Notes under the pieces: generated by a model
Databases searched by the model: none
The model's input: only the letters and a program-made list of their open reading frames with translations
What the model was told of the DNA's origin: nothing
Shown: in pieces, positions 33,865 to 42,928 of the stretch
How the letters are laid out: every line of letters starts with the position of its first letter
Numbering within the stretch: the stretch's first letter is position 1
Translations under genes and position numbers: made by a program
DNA from: an uncultured Eubacteriales bacterium
GTDB lineage: Bacteria > Bacillota > Clostridia > Lachnospirales > Lachnospiraceae
Assembly (NCBI GenBank): GCA_900314565.1
Contig: OMVU01000025.1
Span: forward strand, 1-51,939
DNA: 51,939 nt
Direction: 5' to 3'

Positions 33865-34956
33865 ATGATTTCCAATCTGGTATTGCAGGATACAATTAAT
33901 GGGATTAAAAATATCAGCCGCTGCGAACTTACGATTGTAGATCTCGATGGGAAAGTCGTAGCCTCAACGGAGGACGAGAATACCATCGACCGAAATGATA
34001 TCGTCATTTTTGCGCAGTCGCAGGCAGATTCACAGGAAATCAGAGGCAGTATGTACTTCAAAGTCTACGATGACTACCAGGTCGAGTATGTCGTCATCGT
34101 GACGGGCGGAGAAGATATGTCCATGATCGGCAAGCTGGCAGCCTTCCAGATCCAGAATTTGGTCGTTGCCTATAAGGAGCATTTTGATAAGGACAATTTT
34201 GTCAAGAATCTGCTCCTTGACAACCTGCTCCTCGTGGATGTATATAATCGGGCGATGAAGCTTCATATTGCCACCAATGTAAGGCGTGTCGTCTATATTC
34301 TCGAATCAGAGCAGAGTAAAGATTACAGCACGCTTGAAGCCGTTAAAAATCTGTTCTCAAAATCAAAGAATGATTTCATTACTGCGGTCGATGAGAACAG
34401 TATTATTATCATCAAGGAACTTAAGGATGAGGACGGGCCGGAGGAGCTTCACGCGATCGCCGAGTCCATCATCCAGACGCTCTCGAAGGGTGCGGAAGAT
34501 TATGATTCCGTGCATGTCGCCTACGGGAACGCCGTAGCGGAGATCCGGGAAGTCTCGCACTCCTACAAGGAGGCCCGTATGGCCCTGGATGTCGGAAAAA
34601 TCTTCTTTGGCGAGCAGAACATCATTGCGTACAGCCAGCTTGGAATCGGCCGCCTGATCTATCAGCTTCCGATCCCACTCTGCAAGATGTTCATCAAGGA
34701 GATCTTTACGGACAAATCCCCGGATGATTTTGACGATGAGACCCTTGTCACGATCAACAAGTTCTTTGAGAACAGTCTGAATGTATCGGAGACATCCCGT
34801 CAGCTGTACATTCACAGAAACACACTCGTATACCGTCTGGACAAGCTTCAGAAGAGCACGGGACTTGATCTCCGCGTGTTCGACGACGCGATCACCTTTA
34901 AGATCGCACTTATGGTCGTCCGGTATATGAAATATATGGAGACGCTTGAGTATTAA
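33865..34956 (+). CDS. CdaR/PucR-family transcriptional regulator
   Basis: The 363-residue protein has an N-terminal sensing region resembling the diacid-recognition domain (LVLQDTINGIKNISRCELTI, DLDGKVVASTEDEN), a GGDEF-like middle part (VHVAYGNAVAEIREVSHSYK, EARMALDVGKIF), and a C-terminal PucR-type helix-turn-helix (NVSETSRQLYIHRNTLVYRL, about 310-330). Members respond to small acids or sugars, but the copy next to ftsEX in Clostridia has no assigned ligand. GTGAGGGAAAG precedes the ATG. The ftsE start is 78 nt downstream with no terminator between, so the genes are probably one transcript. Confidence 0.83.
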   Translation: MISNLVLQDTINGIKNISRCELTIVDLDGKVVASTEDENTIDRNDIVIFAQSQADSQEIRGSMYFKVYDDYQVEYVVIVTGGEDMSMIGKLAAFQIQNLVVAYKEHFDKDNFVKNLLLDNLLLVDVYNRAMKLHIATNVRRVVYILESEQSKDYSTLEAVKNLFSKSKNDFITAVDENSIIIIKELKDEDGPEELHAIAESIIQTLSKGAEDYDSVHVAYGNAVAEIREVSHSYKEARMALDVGKIFFGEQNIIAYSQLGIGRLIYQLPIPLCKMFIKEIFTDKSPDDFDDETLVTINKFFENSLNVSETSRQLYIHRNTLVYRLDKLQKSTGLDLRVFDDAITFKIALMVVRYMKYMETLEY

Positions 34957-35033
34957 GTGTAAAATGCCGAGGAACTGCCGGCTGAAGGTTCCGATTGCGC
35001 TGCGTCTCCCCCACGAGAAAGAGGAGGATAGGT

Positions 35034-35717
35034 ATGATCGATCTGGACCGCGTGAGCAAGTCTTACGAAAAAGGTCAGCCGGCAATTGATAAGATTTCTC
35101 TCCATGTGGACAGGGGCGAATTCGTATTCGTCGTCGGAGAGAGTGGTTCCGGGAAGTCGACGCTCATTAAGCTGCTGCTCAAGGAGCTTGAGCCGTCGGA
35201 AGGCGTTATCACAGTCAATGGTCATGTTCTGAATACAATGAATAGAAGGGCCATTCCGAAATACCGGCGTGAAGTCGGAGTCGTCTTCCAGGATTTCCGA
35301 CTGCTCGGCGACCGCAATGTATATGAAAATGTAGCGTTTGCCCAGCATGTTATTGAGGAACCGGGCCGTAAGATCAGAAAGAGAGTTCCGGAGACTCTGG
35401 AGCTTGTCGATCTGGCCGGAAAGTATAAGTCCCTTCCGAGACAGCTGTCCGGCGGTGAACAGCAGAGAGTAGCGGTCGCGCGCGCGATCGTCAACCAGCC
35501 GGAGATCCTTCTGGCAGATGAGCCGACCGGTAACCTTGACCCGAAGAACTCATATGAAATCATGAAGCTGCTCGAGGATATCAACGCACGCGGAACGACA
35601 GTCCTTGTCGTTACGCACAATAAAGAGCTCGTTGATATGTTCCAGAAGCGCGTTATCACGATGCGCCGCGGCAGGATCGCCCGCGATGTTGAGGAAGGAG
35701 GTTATCATGAAGCCTAA
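35034..35717 (+). CDS. ftsE: Cell division ATP-binding protein FtsE
   Basis: The 227-residue ABC ATPase has Walker A GESGSGKST, the Q-loop region VVFQDFRLLGDRNVYENVAF, signature LSGGEQQRVAVARAIV, Walker B ILLADEPTGNLDP and the H-loop VVTHN. With FtsX it forms the divisome complex that activates peptidoglycan hydrolases. GAGGAGG lies 7 nt before ATG 35034. The stop overlaps the ftsX start by 11 nt. Confidence 0.96.
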   Translation: MIDLDRVSKSYEKGQPAIDKISLHVDRGEFVFVVGESGSGKSTLIKLLLKELEPSEGVITVNGHVLNTMNRRAIPKYRREVGVVFQDFRLLGDRNVYENVAFAQHVIEEPGRKIRKRVPETLELVDLAGKYKSLPRQLSGGEQQRVAVARAIVNQPEILLADEPTGNLDPKNSYEIMKLLEDINARGTTVLVVTHNKELVDMFQKRVITMRRGRIARDVEEGGYHEA

Positions 35718-36618
35718 TTCCTTCTTCTACACTGTCCGGCAGGGATTTAAGAATATCTGGAGGAACCGTCTCTTTTCGGTCGCTTCGATTGCGACGATGA
35801 CGGCCTGTATTCTGATATTCGGAGTATTTTTCTCGATCCTCATGAATGTCACGCACATGATCCGCACGCTTGAGGAGGAAGTCGGTGTGACGGCGCTCTT
35901 TGATGAGGGGCTGGAAGAAGCCCGCATGAAAGAGATTGGGGCAGAGATCAAAAAGATCGATCACGTTACGGAAGTGACGTTCACATCCGCAGAGGAAGCC
36001 TGGAAAAATTTCCAGGAAGAGTACTTTGACGGAAATCCCGAATATGCCGAGAGCTTTGCGGCGGACAATCCTCTGGCCAATTCCGCCAGTTATACGGTCC
36101 AGGTCGATGCGATCGAAAATCAGGATGCGGTCGTGGCAGCAATCGAGAAGCTTGACGGTATCCGTCAGGTCAACCAGTCCGCAGCCGCAACACAGACACT
36201 GATCGGTTTTAACAGACTGTTCACGTATGTGTCGGTAGTAATCATCGCCGTTCTTCTCGTCGTTGCGGTGTTCCTGATCGCGAACACAGTCAACGTAGGC
36301 ATCTCCGTCCGAAGAGAGGAGATTGCGATCATGAAGCTGATCGGGGCGACGGACGCCTTTGTAAGGGCACCGTTCATCGTCGAGGGAATTCTGCTCGGTC
36401 TGATCGGAGCTGCGATTCCGCTGCTGCTTCTCTTCTTCTCCTATGACCGCCTGATCGGTTATCTGCTGGCGAAGTTCGAGATCCTCGGTTCGATTTCCAA
36501 ATCTCTTCCGAGTGTCTATTCGATTTTTGCAAGCTTACTTCCGGTCGGTCTGGTGCTGGGAATCGGAATCGGTCTGGTCGGCTCGCTGATCACGGTGAGA
36601 AGACATCTGGATGTCTGA
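35707..36618 (+). CDS. ftsX: Cell division protein FtsX
   Basis: The 303-residue membrane partner of FtsE. One helix lies at about 22-46 (FSVASIATMTACILIFGVFF) and an extracellular domain at about 50-165. Three further helices are near 172-195, 220-245 and 270-295, with the RREEIAIMKLIGATDAFVRA coupling segment after the second. Transmits FtsE ATPase motion to an outside hydrolase or its activator. The ATG at 35707 lies within ftsE, 7 nt after GGAGG, indicating translational coupling; the longer upstream frame is rejected. Confidence 0.95.
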   Translation: MKPNSFFYTVRQGFKNIWRNRLFSVASIATMTACILIFGVFFSILMNVTHMIRTLEEEVGVTALFDEGLEEARMKEIGAEIKKIDHVTEVTFTSAEEAWKNFQEEYFDGNPEYAESFAADNPLANSASYTVQVDAIENQDAVVAAIEKLDGIRQVNQSAAATQTLIGFNRLFTYVSVVIIAVLLVVAVFLIANTVNVGISVRREEIAIMKLIGATDAFVRAPFIVEGILLGLIGAAIPLLLLFFSYDRLIGYLLAKFEILGSISKSLPSVYSIFASLLPVGLVLGIGIGLVGSLITVRRHLDV

Positions 36619-36708
36619 TGATCGGCTGATCGCTCAGTATCCGGAATCGGAACTGGCAGCATATCCTGCCCGGGAGTCCGGCAGGGTTAATTGAACAGTA
36701 AGCGTTAT

Positions 36709-36742
36709 AAGACGGATCTTCAGGGATCCGTCTTATTTTGTT
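36709..36742 (+). terminator. Terminator of ftsEX
   Basis: AAGACGGATC and GATCCGTCTT form a perfect 10-bp stem around TTCAGG, followed by ATTTTGTT. Confidence 0.85.
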
Positions 36743-36849
36743 GCCCATACTGAGGGGATTGCGAAGCACGGCTCTTTATGGAAATTGTTTGAATTATTCA
36801 CACGATTTCATTTTGAGCAGCGTTTCGCAATCGTCTGGTTGCCCATACT
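36740..36849 (-). mobile_element. MITE-like palindromic element family 1, diverged copy C, with exact 12-bp direct repeats
   Basis: GTTGCCCATACT occurs at 36740-36751 and again, exactly, at 36838-36849. Between them is an 86-bp palindrome (GATTGCGAAG outward to CGTTTCGCAATC, with GGAAATTGTTTGAA in the middle). Read on the minus strand it aligns with copies A, B and D (CAGAC-GATTGCGAAAC start, ACAATTTCCAT in the right arm), but with about a third of positions changed, so it is older or another subtype. It lies directly after the ftsEX terminator and 57 nt before uvrB. Confidence 0.65.
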
Positions 36850-36905
36850 ATGAGAAAGGAATATACTGATACTGTATACACAATGAGATGAAATGAGGTT
36901 TTAAT

Positions 36906-39002
36906 TTGGAATTTAGATTACACTCTGAATATGCGCCGACCGGAGACCAGCCGGAGGCAATTGACACGCTTGTCCGGGGATTTCAGGAAGGAAATCAGGC
37001 ACAGACGCTTCTTGGCGTCACGGGCTCCGGCAAGACCTTTACGATGGCCAATATCATTTCCAGACTCAACAAACCGACCCTGATCATCGCACATAATAAG
37101 ACGCTGGCAGCCCAGCTCTACAGTGAGTTCAAAGAATTTTTCCCTGAGAATGCAGTCGAGTATTTTGTCTCCTATTACGACTATTATCAGCCGGAAGCGT
37201 ATGTGCCCTCCTCGGACACCTATATTGCGAAGGATTCGGCAGTCAATGATGAGATCGATAAACTTCGGCTCTCGGCACTGTCCTCGCTGTCAGAGAGGAG
37301 GGATGTCATCATAGTGGCGTCCGTATCCTGTATTTACGGTATCGGCGCGCCGGAAGACTTCGCGAACATGATGACATCCGTGCGCCCGGGCATGCAGAAG
37401 GACCGTGACGATCTGATCCGTGAGCTCATCGATATGCAGTACGAGCGGAATGAGATGGATTTCCACCGCGGGACTTTTCGTGTGAAGGGCGATACGCTCG
37501 AGATCATTCCCGCGGACAACAATGAATTCGCGGTCCGCATCGAATTTTTCGGTGATGAGGTCGAACGTGTGACCCAGGTCGATACGCTGACCGGAGAGGT
37601 CAGGGCGGAGCTCAGCTATCAGGCGATCTACCCGGCTTCCTTCTATGTCGTTCCTCCGGAAAAGATGCGCGCCGCCTGCGATGCCATCGAGGCTGAGATG
37701 CGGGACCGGGTAGCCTGGTTCAAAGAAAATGACAAGCTCCTGGAAGCGCAGCGGATCGGCGAGCGCACCGAGTTCGATATCGAGATGATGAAGGAGACCG
37801 GCTTCTGCTCGGGCATCGAGAACTATTCGAGACATCTCACGGGCAGGGTGGAAGGCCAGCCGCCGTATACGCTGATTGACTATTTTAAGGATGATTTTCT
37901 GATCATCGTGGACGAGTCGCATATGACTGTTCCTCAGATTGGCGGAATGTTCAACGGAGACAGGAGCAGGAAGATGACGCTCGTGGATTACGGCTTCCGC
38001 CTGCCCAGCGCCCTGGATAACCGTCCGCTGAACTTCAGTGAGTTCGAGGAGCGGATCGATCAGATTCTTTTTGTCTCCGCGACCCCCGGTAAATACGAGG
38101 AAGAGCATGAGATCCTTCGCGCGGAGCAGATCATCCGCCCGACCGGGCTTCTGGATCCGGACGTTGTCGTGCGGCCGGTCGAAGGCCAGATCGATGACCT
38201 TGTGGGAGAGGTCAACAGGGAGATCGAAAAACACGGAAAGGTCATGATTACGACGCTGACAAAGAGGATGGCGGAGGATCTGACGGACTACATGAAGGAT
38301 CTCGGGATTCGCGTGCGCTATCTTCACTCGGATATCGACACTCTTGAGAGAACGGAGATCATCAGGGACATGCGACTGGATGTTTTCGATGTCCTGGTCG
38401 GCATCAACCTGCTCCGGGAAGGTCTCGACATTCCGGAGATCACGCTCGTCGCTATACTGGATGCCGACAAAGAAGGATTCCTGCGGTCCGAGACGTCGCT
38501 GATCCAGACGATCGGAAGGGCTTCGCGAAACTCCGAAGGACATGTCATCATGTACGCGGATGTGATGACGGATTCGATGCGCAGGGCGATCACAGAGACA
38601 AAACGAAGGCGGAATCTGCAGGAACAGTACAATGAAGCGCACGGGATCACGCCGACGACGATTCAGAAGGCGGTGCGGGACCTCATTTCGATCTCGAAGG
38701 AAGTGGCAAAGACCGAGCGGAAGTTCGACAAGGATCCGGAGGATATGAGCCGTGCAGAGCTTCTGGAGCTGATCGAAAAGGTCGAGAAGCAGATGCGGGC
38801 CGCGGCTGCGGAGCTGAATTTCGAGATGGCTGCGGAGCTTCGTGATAAGATGATCGAACTGAAACAGAACCTCGATGATGCGACGGATGCCGAGCACAGG
38901 ATCCGGAAAGCGAACCGTGAAAAGAAGGATGCGCCGGGACCGGTGAGAAGTAAGCGAACCTATAATAAGGCCGGGCGGCGGAACCGGGGCGGAAAGGTCT
39001 GA
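36906..39002 (+). CDS. uvrB: Excinuclease ABC subunit B
   Basis: The 698-residue helicase-like damage-verification subunit of nucleotide excision repair. Walker [13 protein letters not shown], the [20 protein letters not shown] hairpin region, DESHMT box, [27 protein letters not shown] and [10 protein letters not shown] are all present. The C-terminal UVR domain for UvrC contact ([18 protein letters not shown]) is intact. The start is TTG (36906), preceded by ATGAGG about 8 nt upstream; the family N-terminus F-R-L-H-S-E-Y begins right there, so no ATG alternative fits. uvrA and uvrC are not in the window. Confidence 0.95.
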   Translation: MEFRLHSEYAPTGDQPEAIDTLVRGFQEGNQAQTLLGVTGSGKTFTMANIISRLNKPTLIIAHNKTLAAQLYSEFKEFFPENAVEYFVSYYDYYQPEAYVPSSDTYIAKDSAVNDEIDKLRLSALSSLSERRDVIIVASVSCIYGIGAPEDFANMMTSVRPGMQKDRDDLIRELIDMQYERNEMDFHRGTFRVKGDTLEIIPADNNEFAVRIEFFGDEVERVTQVDTLTGEVRAELSYQAIYPASFYVVPPEKMRAACDAIEAEMRDRVAWFKENDKLLEAQRIGERTEFDIEMMKETGFCSGIENYSRHLTGRVEGQPPYTLIDYFKDDFLIIVDESHMTVPQIGGMFNGDRSRKMTLVDYGFRLPSALDNRPLNFSEFEERIDQILFVSATPGKYEEEHEILRAEQIIRPTGLLDPDVVVRPVEGQIDDLVGEVNREIEKHGKVMITTLTKRMAEDLTDYMKDLGIRVRYLHSDIDTLERTEIIRDMRLDVFDVLVGINLLREGLDIPEITLVAILDADKEGFLRSETSLIQTIGRASRNSEGHVIMYADVMTDSMRRAITETKRRRNLQEQYNEAHGITPTTIQKAVRDLISISKEVAKTERKFDKDPEDMSRAELLELIEKVEKQMRAAAAELNFEMAAELRDKMIELKQNLDDATDAEHRIRKANREKKDAPGPVRSKRTYNKAGRRNRGGKV

Positions 39003-39008
39003 TGAAAT

Positions 39009-39188
39009 ATGAGCGGAAATATGTGTGATACCTGCGTCAATTACGTTTATGACGAGGACGATGAGTCCTGGGTCTGCTGCGTTGACATGGACGAGGATGA
39101 TTATGTGAGAATGCTGACATCTCCGAAGCCGATCTGCGTATTCTACAGGAACGATGACGAGTATGCCGTCGTGCGGCACCAGATGTAA
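39009..39188 (+). CDS. DUF6472-like small cysteine-rich acidic protein
   Basis: This 59-residue frame begins MSGNMCDTCVNYVYDEDDES, continues with WVCCVDMDEDDYVRML, and ends YRNDDEYAVVRHQM. The spacing CxxC...C...C with the YVYDED core and the YxxxDEYxxVRxQM tail match my memory of the DUF6472 family in Clostridia. It begins 6 nt after the uvrB stop and has weak ribosome-site sequence, so coupling to uvrB translation is likely. The cysteines could bind one zinc. Function unknown. Confidence 0.75.
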   Translation: MSGNMCDTCVNYVYDEDDESWVCCVDMDEDDYVRMLTSPKPICVFYRNDDEYAVVRHQM

Positions 39189-39263
39189 CTGTCGGATAAG
39201 GATGGGTGAACGGGCAGGCAGCGAAGCGGATCCTGATTATGTATTCAGAGAGGAGGAGAGAAA

Positions 39264-40358
39264 ATGGGAGCAAAGAAAGCAGGGAAGAAAAAGAAAATAG
39301 TGCTGCGTGTGATCTTAGGGATCCTGATTGCACTGATCCTGATCGTCGGAATTTATTTTCTGTATGTATTCAAGACCTATCACAGAATAGAGGATCAGCA
39401 GGATCTCGAGGTCACAAAAGGCAGTACGACGGAAGCCTGTGCGGTCGGGAAGGAGTATAATGTCATTTCCTATAATATAGGGTTCGGCGCATACACACCG
39501 GATTTCTCGTTCTTTATGGACGGGGGAAAGTCGTCCTGGGCGAAGAGCAAGGAGAGCGTGAATGAGACCGTCACCGGCGCTGCGGAGCTCGTCCGGAGCC
39601 TGGATCCGGAGATCGTGATGTTCCAGGAGATCGACACGGACGGGACGAGAAGCTATCATGTCGATCAGAAGAAGCTCATCGACGGGATCCTTCCCGAGTA
39701 TACGAATGTCTTCGCTGTGAATTATGACTCTCCGTTCCTCATGTATCCTCTGACACAGCCGCACGGGAAGAACCATGCCGGAATCGGTACCTATACGAAG
39801 TTTGATATTACATCGGCTCTTCGCCGGAGCCTCCCGATTTCGGAGAGTCTGAGCAAGCTGGTCGATCTTGACCGCTGCTACTCCGTTTCCCGGATCCCGG
39901 TGGAGAACGGGAAGGAGCTCGTCGTCATCAACGTGCATCTGTCCGCTTACGGTAACTCCGATGCGATCCGGGAAGGGCAGAAGAACATGCTGAAGGAGGA
40001 GATGGCTGCGGAGATCGCTGCAGGCAATTACCTGATCGTCGGCGGAGATTTCAACCATGATCTTACTGCGCCGGATGATCAGACGGATGTCGCAGGCTGG
40101 GCTTACCCGTATCCGCGCTCTTATCTGCCGGAGGGTGTGCATTTTTGCCTGGATGCACTGTCGCAGGAGGAGCTTTCGGCGCTCAAGCCGACCTGCCGGA
40201 ATGCAAATGAGCCCTACGATCCGGCCACGAGCGAGCAGTTCGTGATTGACGGAATCATCATTTCCGACAATATCGAGCAGATCAGCTACCACACCGTGGA
40301 AAATGAATACCTGTACTCCGATCATAATCCGGTCGAACTGGTCTTCCGCCTGAAATGA
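39264..40358 (+). CDS. Membrane-anchored endonuclease/exonuclease/phosphatase (EEP) family protein
   Basis: The 364-residue protein has a Lys-rich start and one membrane helix (about 14-36, VILGILIALILIVGIYFLYV), putting the enzyme domain outside. EEP motifs are present: VISYNIGFG, VMFQEID (metal Glu), VVINVHLSAYG, LIVGGDFNHDL (Asp and Asn) and YSDHNPVELVF (catalytic Asp-His). This fold includes nucleases, phosphoinositide and sphingomyelin phosphatases. The surface location and an aromatic-rich segment suggest a phosphodiester or phospholipid substrate, but that is inference. GAGGAGAG is just before the ATG. Confidence 0.82.
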   Translation: MGAKKAGKKKKIVLRVILGILIALILIVGIYFLYVFKTYHRIEDQQDLEVTKGSTTEACAVGKEYNVISYNIGFGAYTPDFSFFMDGGKSSWAKSKESVNETVTGAAELVRSLDPEIVMFQEIDTDGTRSYHVDQKKLIDGILPEYTNVFAVNYDSPFLMYPLTQPHGKNHAGIGTYTKFDITSALRRSLPISESLSKLVDLDRCYSVSRIPVENGKELVVINVHLSAYGNSDAIREGQKNMLKEEMAAEIAAGNYLIVGGDFNHDLTAPDDQTDVAGWAYPYPRSYLPEGVHFCLDALSQEELSALKPTCRNANEPYDPATSEQFVIDGIIISDNIEQISYHTVENEYLYSDHNPVELVFRLK

Positions 40359-40400
40359 GTTTGAGAGAGGCCCGGAACAGTAAAATTTGAGCAGGGATAC

Positions 40401-40429
40401 TTCACGGGACGATCCGGTTGTATTATAAT
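40401..40429 (+). promoter_or_regulatory. Promoter of the SPFH gene
   Basis: TTCACG, 17-nt spacer, perfect TATAAT (40424-40429), 66 nt before the ATG. Confidence 0.6.
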
Positions 40430-40495
40430 GAGTGGGAAGTTTTTGCTCTTTCTTTTCAGAGCGAATGACATTTCTATGTGAAACGGAGGTTTCTT

Positions 40496-41542
40496 ATGCA
40501 GCTTTATATGATTTTACTGCCTGTTATTCTGTTCGTACTTATTTTGCTTCTGTCGTGCATCAAGGTTGTGCCGCAGGCCAATGCCTACGTCATTGAGTTC
40601 CTGGGAAGCTATAAGTCTACCTGGGAGCACGGCCTTCATCTTAAGATCCCGTTCGTCGAGCGGATCGCGGGAAAGATCTCTCTGAAGGAGCAGGTCTGTG
40701 ACTTCGCTCCGTCGAATGTTATCACCAAGGACAATGTTTCGATGAAGATCGACACGGTCGTTTATTTCAAGATCTTTGACCCGAGGCTCTATACGTACGG
40801 CGTAGACCGCCCGATCAGCGCGCTTGAGAATCTGAACGCGACCACCCTTCGTAATATCATCGGCGGTATGGAGCTTGACCAGACACTGACAAGCCGTGAT
40901 ATCATCAACTCTCAGATGCAGCAGATCCTGGATATCGCAACGGATGCCTGGGGAATCAAGGTCACCCGTGTTGAGCTGAAGAACATCATTCCTCCTGCCG
41001 AGATCCAGAACGCGATGGAAAAGCAGATGAAGGCGGAGCGCGAGAAGAGACAGACGATCCTTGAAGCGGAAGCCCACAAGGAATCCGTTGTAGCCCGTGC
41101 CGAGGGTGACAAGCAGGCCAGAATTCTCGCCGCTGAGGCGGAGAGGGACGCGCAGATCGCCCGTGCACAGGGCCGCGCGCAGTCGATCATGCTCGTGTAT
41201 CAGGCGGAAGCCGATGGTCTAAAAGCGCTGAAGGAAGCTCAGATTGATGATGCGGTCCTCAAGCTGAAGGGTATTGAAGCGCTGAAGGATGTTTCCGACG
41301 GCCGTGCGACGAAGATCTACATGCCGACGGATCTTTCGGGAGTCATCTCCTCGCTGGGTCTTCTCTCGGAAAGTATCGGGATTGGGGATGCAACGCCGAT
41401 CGACCGTTCTCCGCGTCCGATGCAGGCGCCTGCTGCAGACCCGTGCTGCGATGAGCCGGAGAGAACACCGGAGACTGTCAGGATGAAGAAGGATGAACAG
41501 CATCGACAGATGAGCGTACCGGTGCGCAGACCGGAGAACTGA
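40496..41542 (+). CDS. SPFH/band-7 (stomatin-like, QmcA type) membrane protein
   Basis: The 348-residue protein starts with a membrane helix (about 5-22), followed by the band-7 domain (VVPQANAYVIEFLGSYKSTW, then HLKIPFVERI, NVSMKIDTVVYFKIFDPRLY). A long charged helical region follows (about 175-250, MEKQMKAEREKRQTILEAEA), the flotillin-type coiled coil that drives oligomers. Family members scaffold membrane microdomains and modulate FtsH-type proteases. A GTG at 40478 would add six residues, but CGGAGG sits between it and the ATG at 40496, so the latter is used. Confidence 0.9.
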   Translation: MQLYMILLPVILFVLILLLSCIKVVPQANAYVIEFLGSYKSTWEHGLHLKIPFVERIAGKISLKEQVCDFAPSNVITKDNVSMKIDTVVYFKIFDPRLYTYGVDRPISALENLNATTLRNIIGGMELDQTLTSRDIINSQMQQILDIATDAWGIKVTRVELKNIIPPAEIQNAMEKQMKAEREKRQTILEAEAHKESVVARAEGDKQARILAAEAERDAQIARAQGRAQSIMLVYQAEADGLKALKEAQIDDAVLKLKGIEALKDVSDGRATKIYMPTDLSGVISSLGLLSESIGIGDATPIDRSPRPMQAPAADPCCDEPERTPETVRMKKDEQHRQMSVPVRRPEN

Positions 41543-41743
41543 AGCCGGAAAGGAAAGGCTTTTCCATAAGGTGAGTCAGAGGGACTCAGCCCATAAAAGA
41601 ATTACATACTAAGAAATGAGAGAGCATCATATGCGGAAGACAGGCTTTTCGATGTCATCCGTGTATGGTGCTTTTTTACGGTCTTTGTTTTCGTATATGG
41701 TTTTTGTAATTTTTGTGTCCTTTCAAATCTTTTGAGATTTTTG

Positions 41744-41772
41744 TTGACAAGACTTTAGACAAAGAGTATATT
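41744..41772 (+). promoter_or_regulatory. Promoter of the hrcA heat-shock operon
   Basis: TTGACA (41744-41749), 17-nt spacer, TATATT (41767-41772). The 200 nt upstream, after the SPFH gene, are T-rich and hold only small stems such as TGAGTC/GACTCA. Confidence 0.75.
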
Positions 41773-41784
41773 ATCACTTAGATG

Positions 41785-41811
41785 TTAGCACTCCAACATG
41801 CTGAGTGCTAA
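41785..41811. promoter_or_regulatory. CIRCE operator (HrcA binding site)
   Basis: TTAGCACTC, 9-bp spacer, GAGTGCTAA: a perfect CIRCE element, directly after the -10 box. HrcA dimers bind here and GroE-dependent folding of HrcA sets repression. It is the only CIRCE in the window, so hrcA, grpE and dnaK probably share it. Confidence 0.97.
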
Positions 41812-41836
41812 CAAACAGAGAAAGAGAGTGATCGCC

Positions 41837-42925
41837 TTGGAGCTTACAGAGAGAAAACGGAAAATTTTATATGCGATTATCCGGAACTATCTTGAGACCG
41901 GTGAACCGGTCGGGTCCAGAACGATCTCCAAGTACACGGATCTGAATCTGAGTTCCGCGACCATCCGGAATGAGATGTCTGACCTGGAGGAGATGGGATA
42001 TATCATTCAGCCCCATACCTCCGCCGGCAGAATCCCTTCCGACAAGGGCTACAGGCTTTACGTCAATGAACTTGTCGAAGAGAAGACTGCACAGGTCTCT
42101 GCGATGAACAGCCTGATGATCGCGAAGACCAACAGGATGGAAGAAATCCTGAAGCAGGTCGTAAGACTGCTCGCGTCCAGAACGAACTACACGACCATGA
42201 TTTCGGCACCCTCTTACAGGGGGAACAAAGTGAAGTTCATCCAGCTGAGCAGACTCAACGCGCGCCAGCTCCTCAACGTTGTCGTCATAGAGGGCAATGT
42301 TGTAAAGAACCACATCCTGGATCTCGATGAGGAGATATCCGAAGAGCAGGTCCTGAAGCTGAATCTCCTTCTCAATACAAGGCTGAACGGCCTTACGCTT
42401 GCGGACATCAATCTGGGTCTTATTTCCAATATTAAGGAAGAAGCCGGTTCGCATGTGCAGGTCGTCAACGATGTTCTCGATACGATCGCGGATGTGATCA
42501 GAGCCGAGACCGATGAGAACATGGAGATCTACACGAGCGGAGCGAATAACATTTTCCGCTATCCGGAGCTCGCAGATACCGAACGGGCGAGTATGCTGAT
42601 CAATACGATCGAGGAAAAGAGCATACTTGCGGATTTCATCAAGGATTCGGAACAAAAAGAACAGAGCGGTGAGACCGGGATCAAGGTCTACATCGGCGAG
42701 GAAGGTCCTGTGGAATCCATGAAGGACTGCAGCGTCGTCACAGCGACTTATGAGCTGGGAGACGGGCTTCAGGGTACAATTGGTATTATCGGGCCTAAGC
42801 GTATGGATTACGAGAAGGTCATGAATAATTTAAAATCATTCAAGGTGTCGCTGGGCCAGCTCTTCAGGGACAACAGAGTGGTGGATCAGGAAGACACTGA
42901 GAATGGGAAAGCGAGGGAACCTTAA
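41837..42925 (+). CDS. hrcA: Heat-inducible transcription repressor HrcA
   Basis: About 362 residues. Winged-helix start (ELTERKRKILYAIIRNYLET, GEPVGSRTISKYTDLNLSSA, TIRNEMSDLEEMGYI, QPHTSAGRIPSDKGYRLYV), then the GAF-like dimer domain (INTIEEKSILADFI) and the final VIGP-like segment IGIIGPKRMDYEKVM. The frame is open from an ATG at 41798, but that codon lies inside the CIRCE element, so I use TTG 41837, which gives the usual M-E-L-T-E-R-K-R start with GAGAG 8 nt upstream; GTG 41828 is an alternative. First gene of the heat-shock operon, so autoregulated. Confidence 0.92.
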   Translation: MELTERKRKILYAIIRNYLETGEPVGSRTISKYTDLNLSSATIRNEMSDLEEMGYIIQPHTSAGRIPSDKGYRLYVNELVEEKTAQVSAMNSLMIAKTNRMEEILKQVVRLLASRTNYTTMISAPSYRGNKVKFIQLSRLNARQLLNVVVIEGNVVKNHILDLDEEISEEQVLKLNLLLNTRLNGLTLADINLGLISNIKEEAGSHVQVVNDVLDTIADVIRAETDENMEIYTSGANNIFRYPELADTERASMLINTIEEKSILADFIKDSEQKEQSGETGIKVYIGEEGPVESMKDCSVVTATYELGDGLQGTIGIIGPKRMDYEKVMNNLKSFKVSLGQLFRDNRVVDQEDTENGKAREP

Positions 42926-42928
42926 GGT

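Noticed and set aside
37290-39179. A 629-codon open frame on the minus strand opposite uvrB
   Set aside because: Shadow of uvrB with Arg/His/Ile-rich composition typical of antisense translation.
40478-40495. GTG start for the SPFH gene
   Set aside because: The Shine-Dalgarno sequence CGGAGG lies downstream of this GTG and serves the ATG at 40496.
41798-41836. hrcA starting at the ATG at 41798
   Set aside because: That ATG lies inside the CIRCE operator and lacks a ribosome binding site; the family N-terminus begins at 41837.
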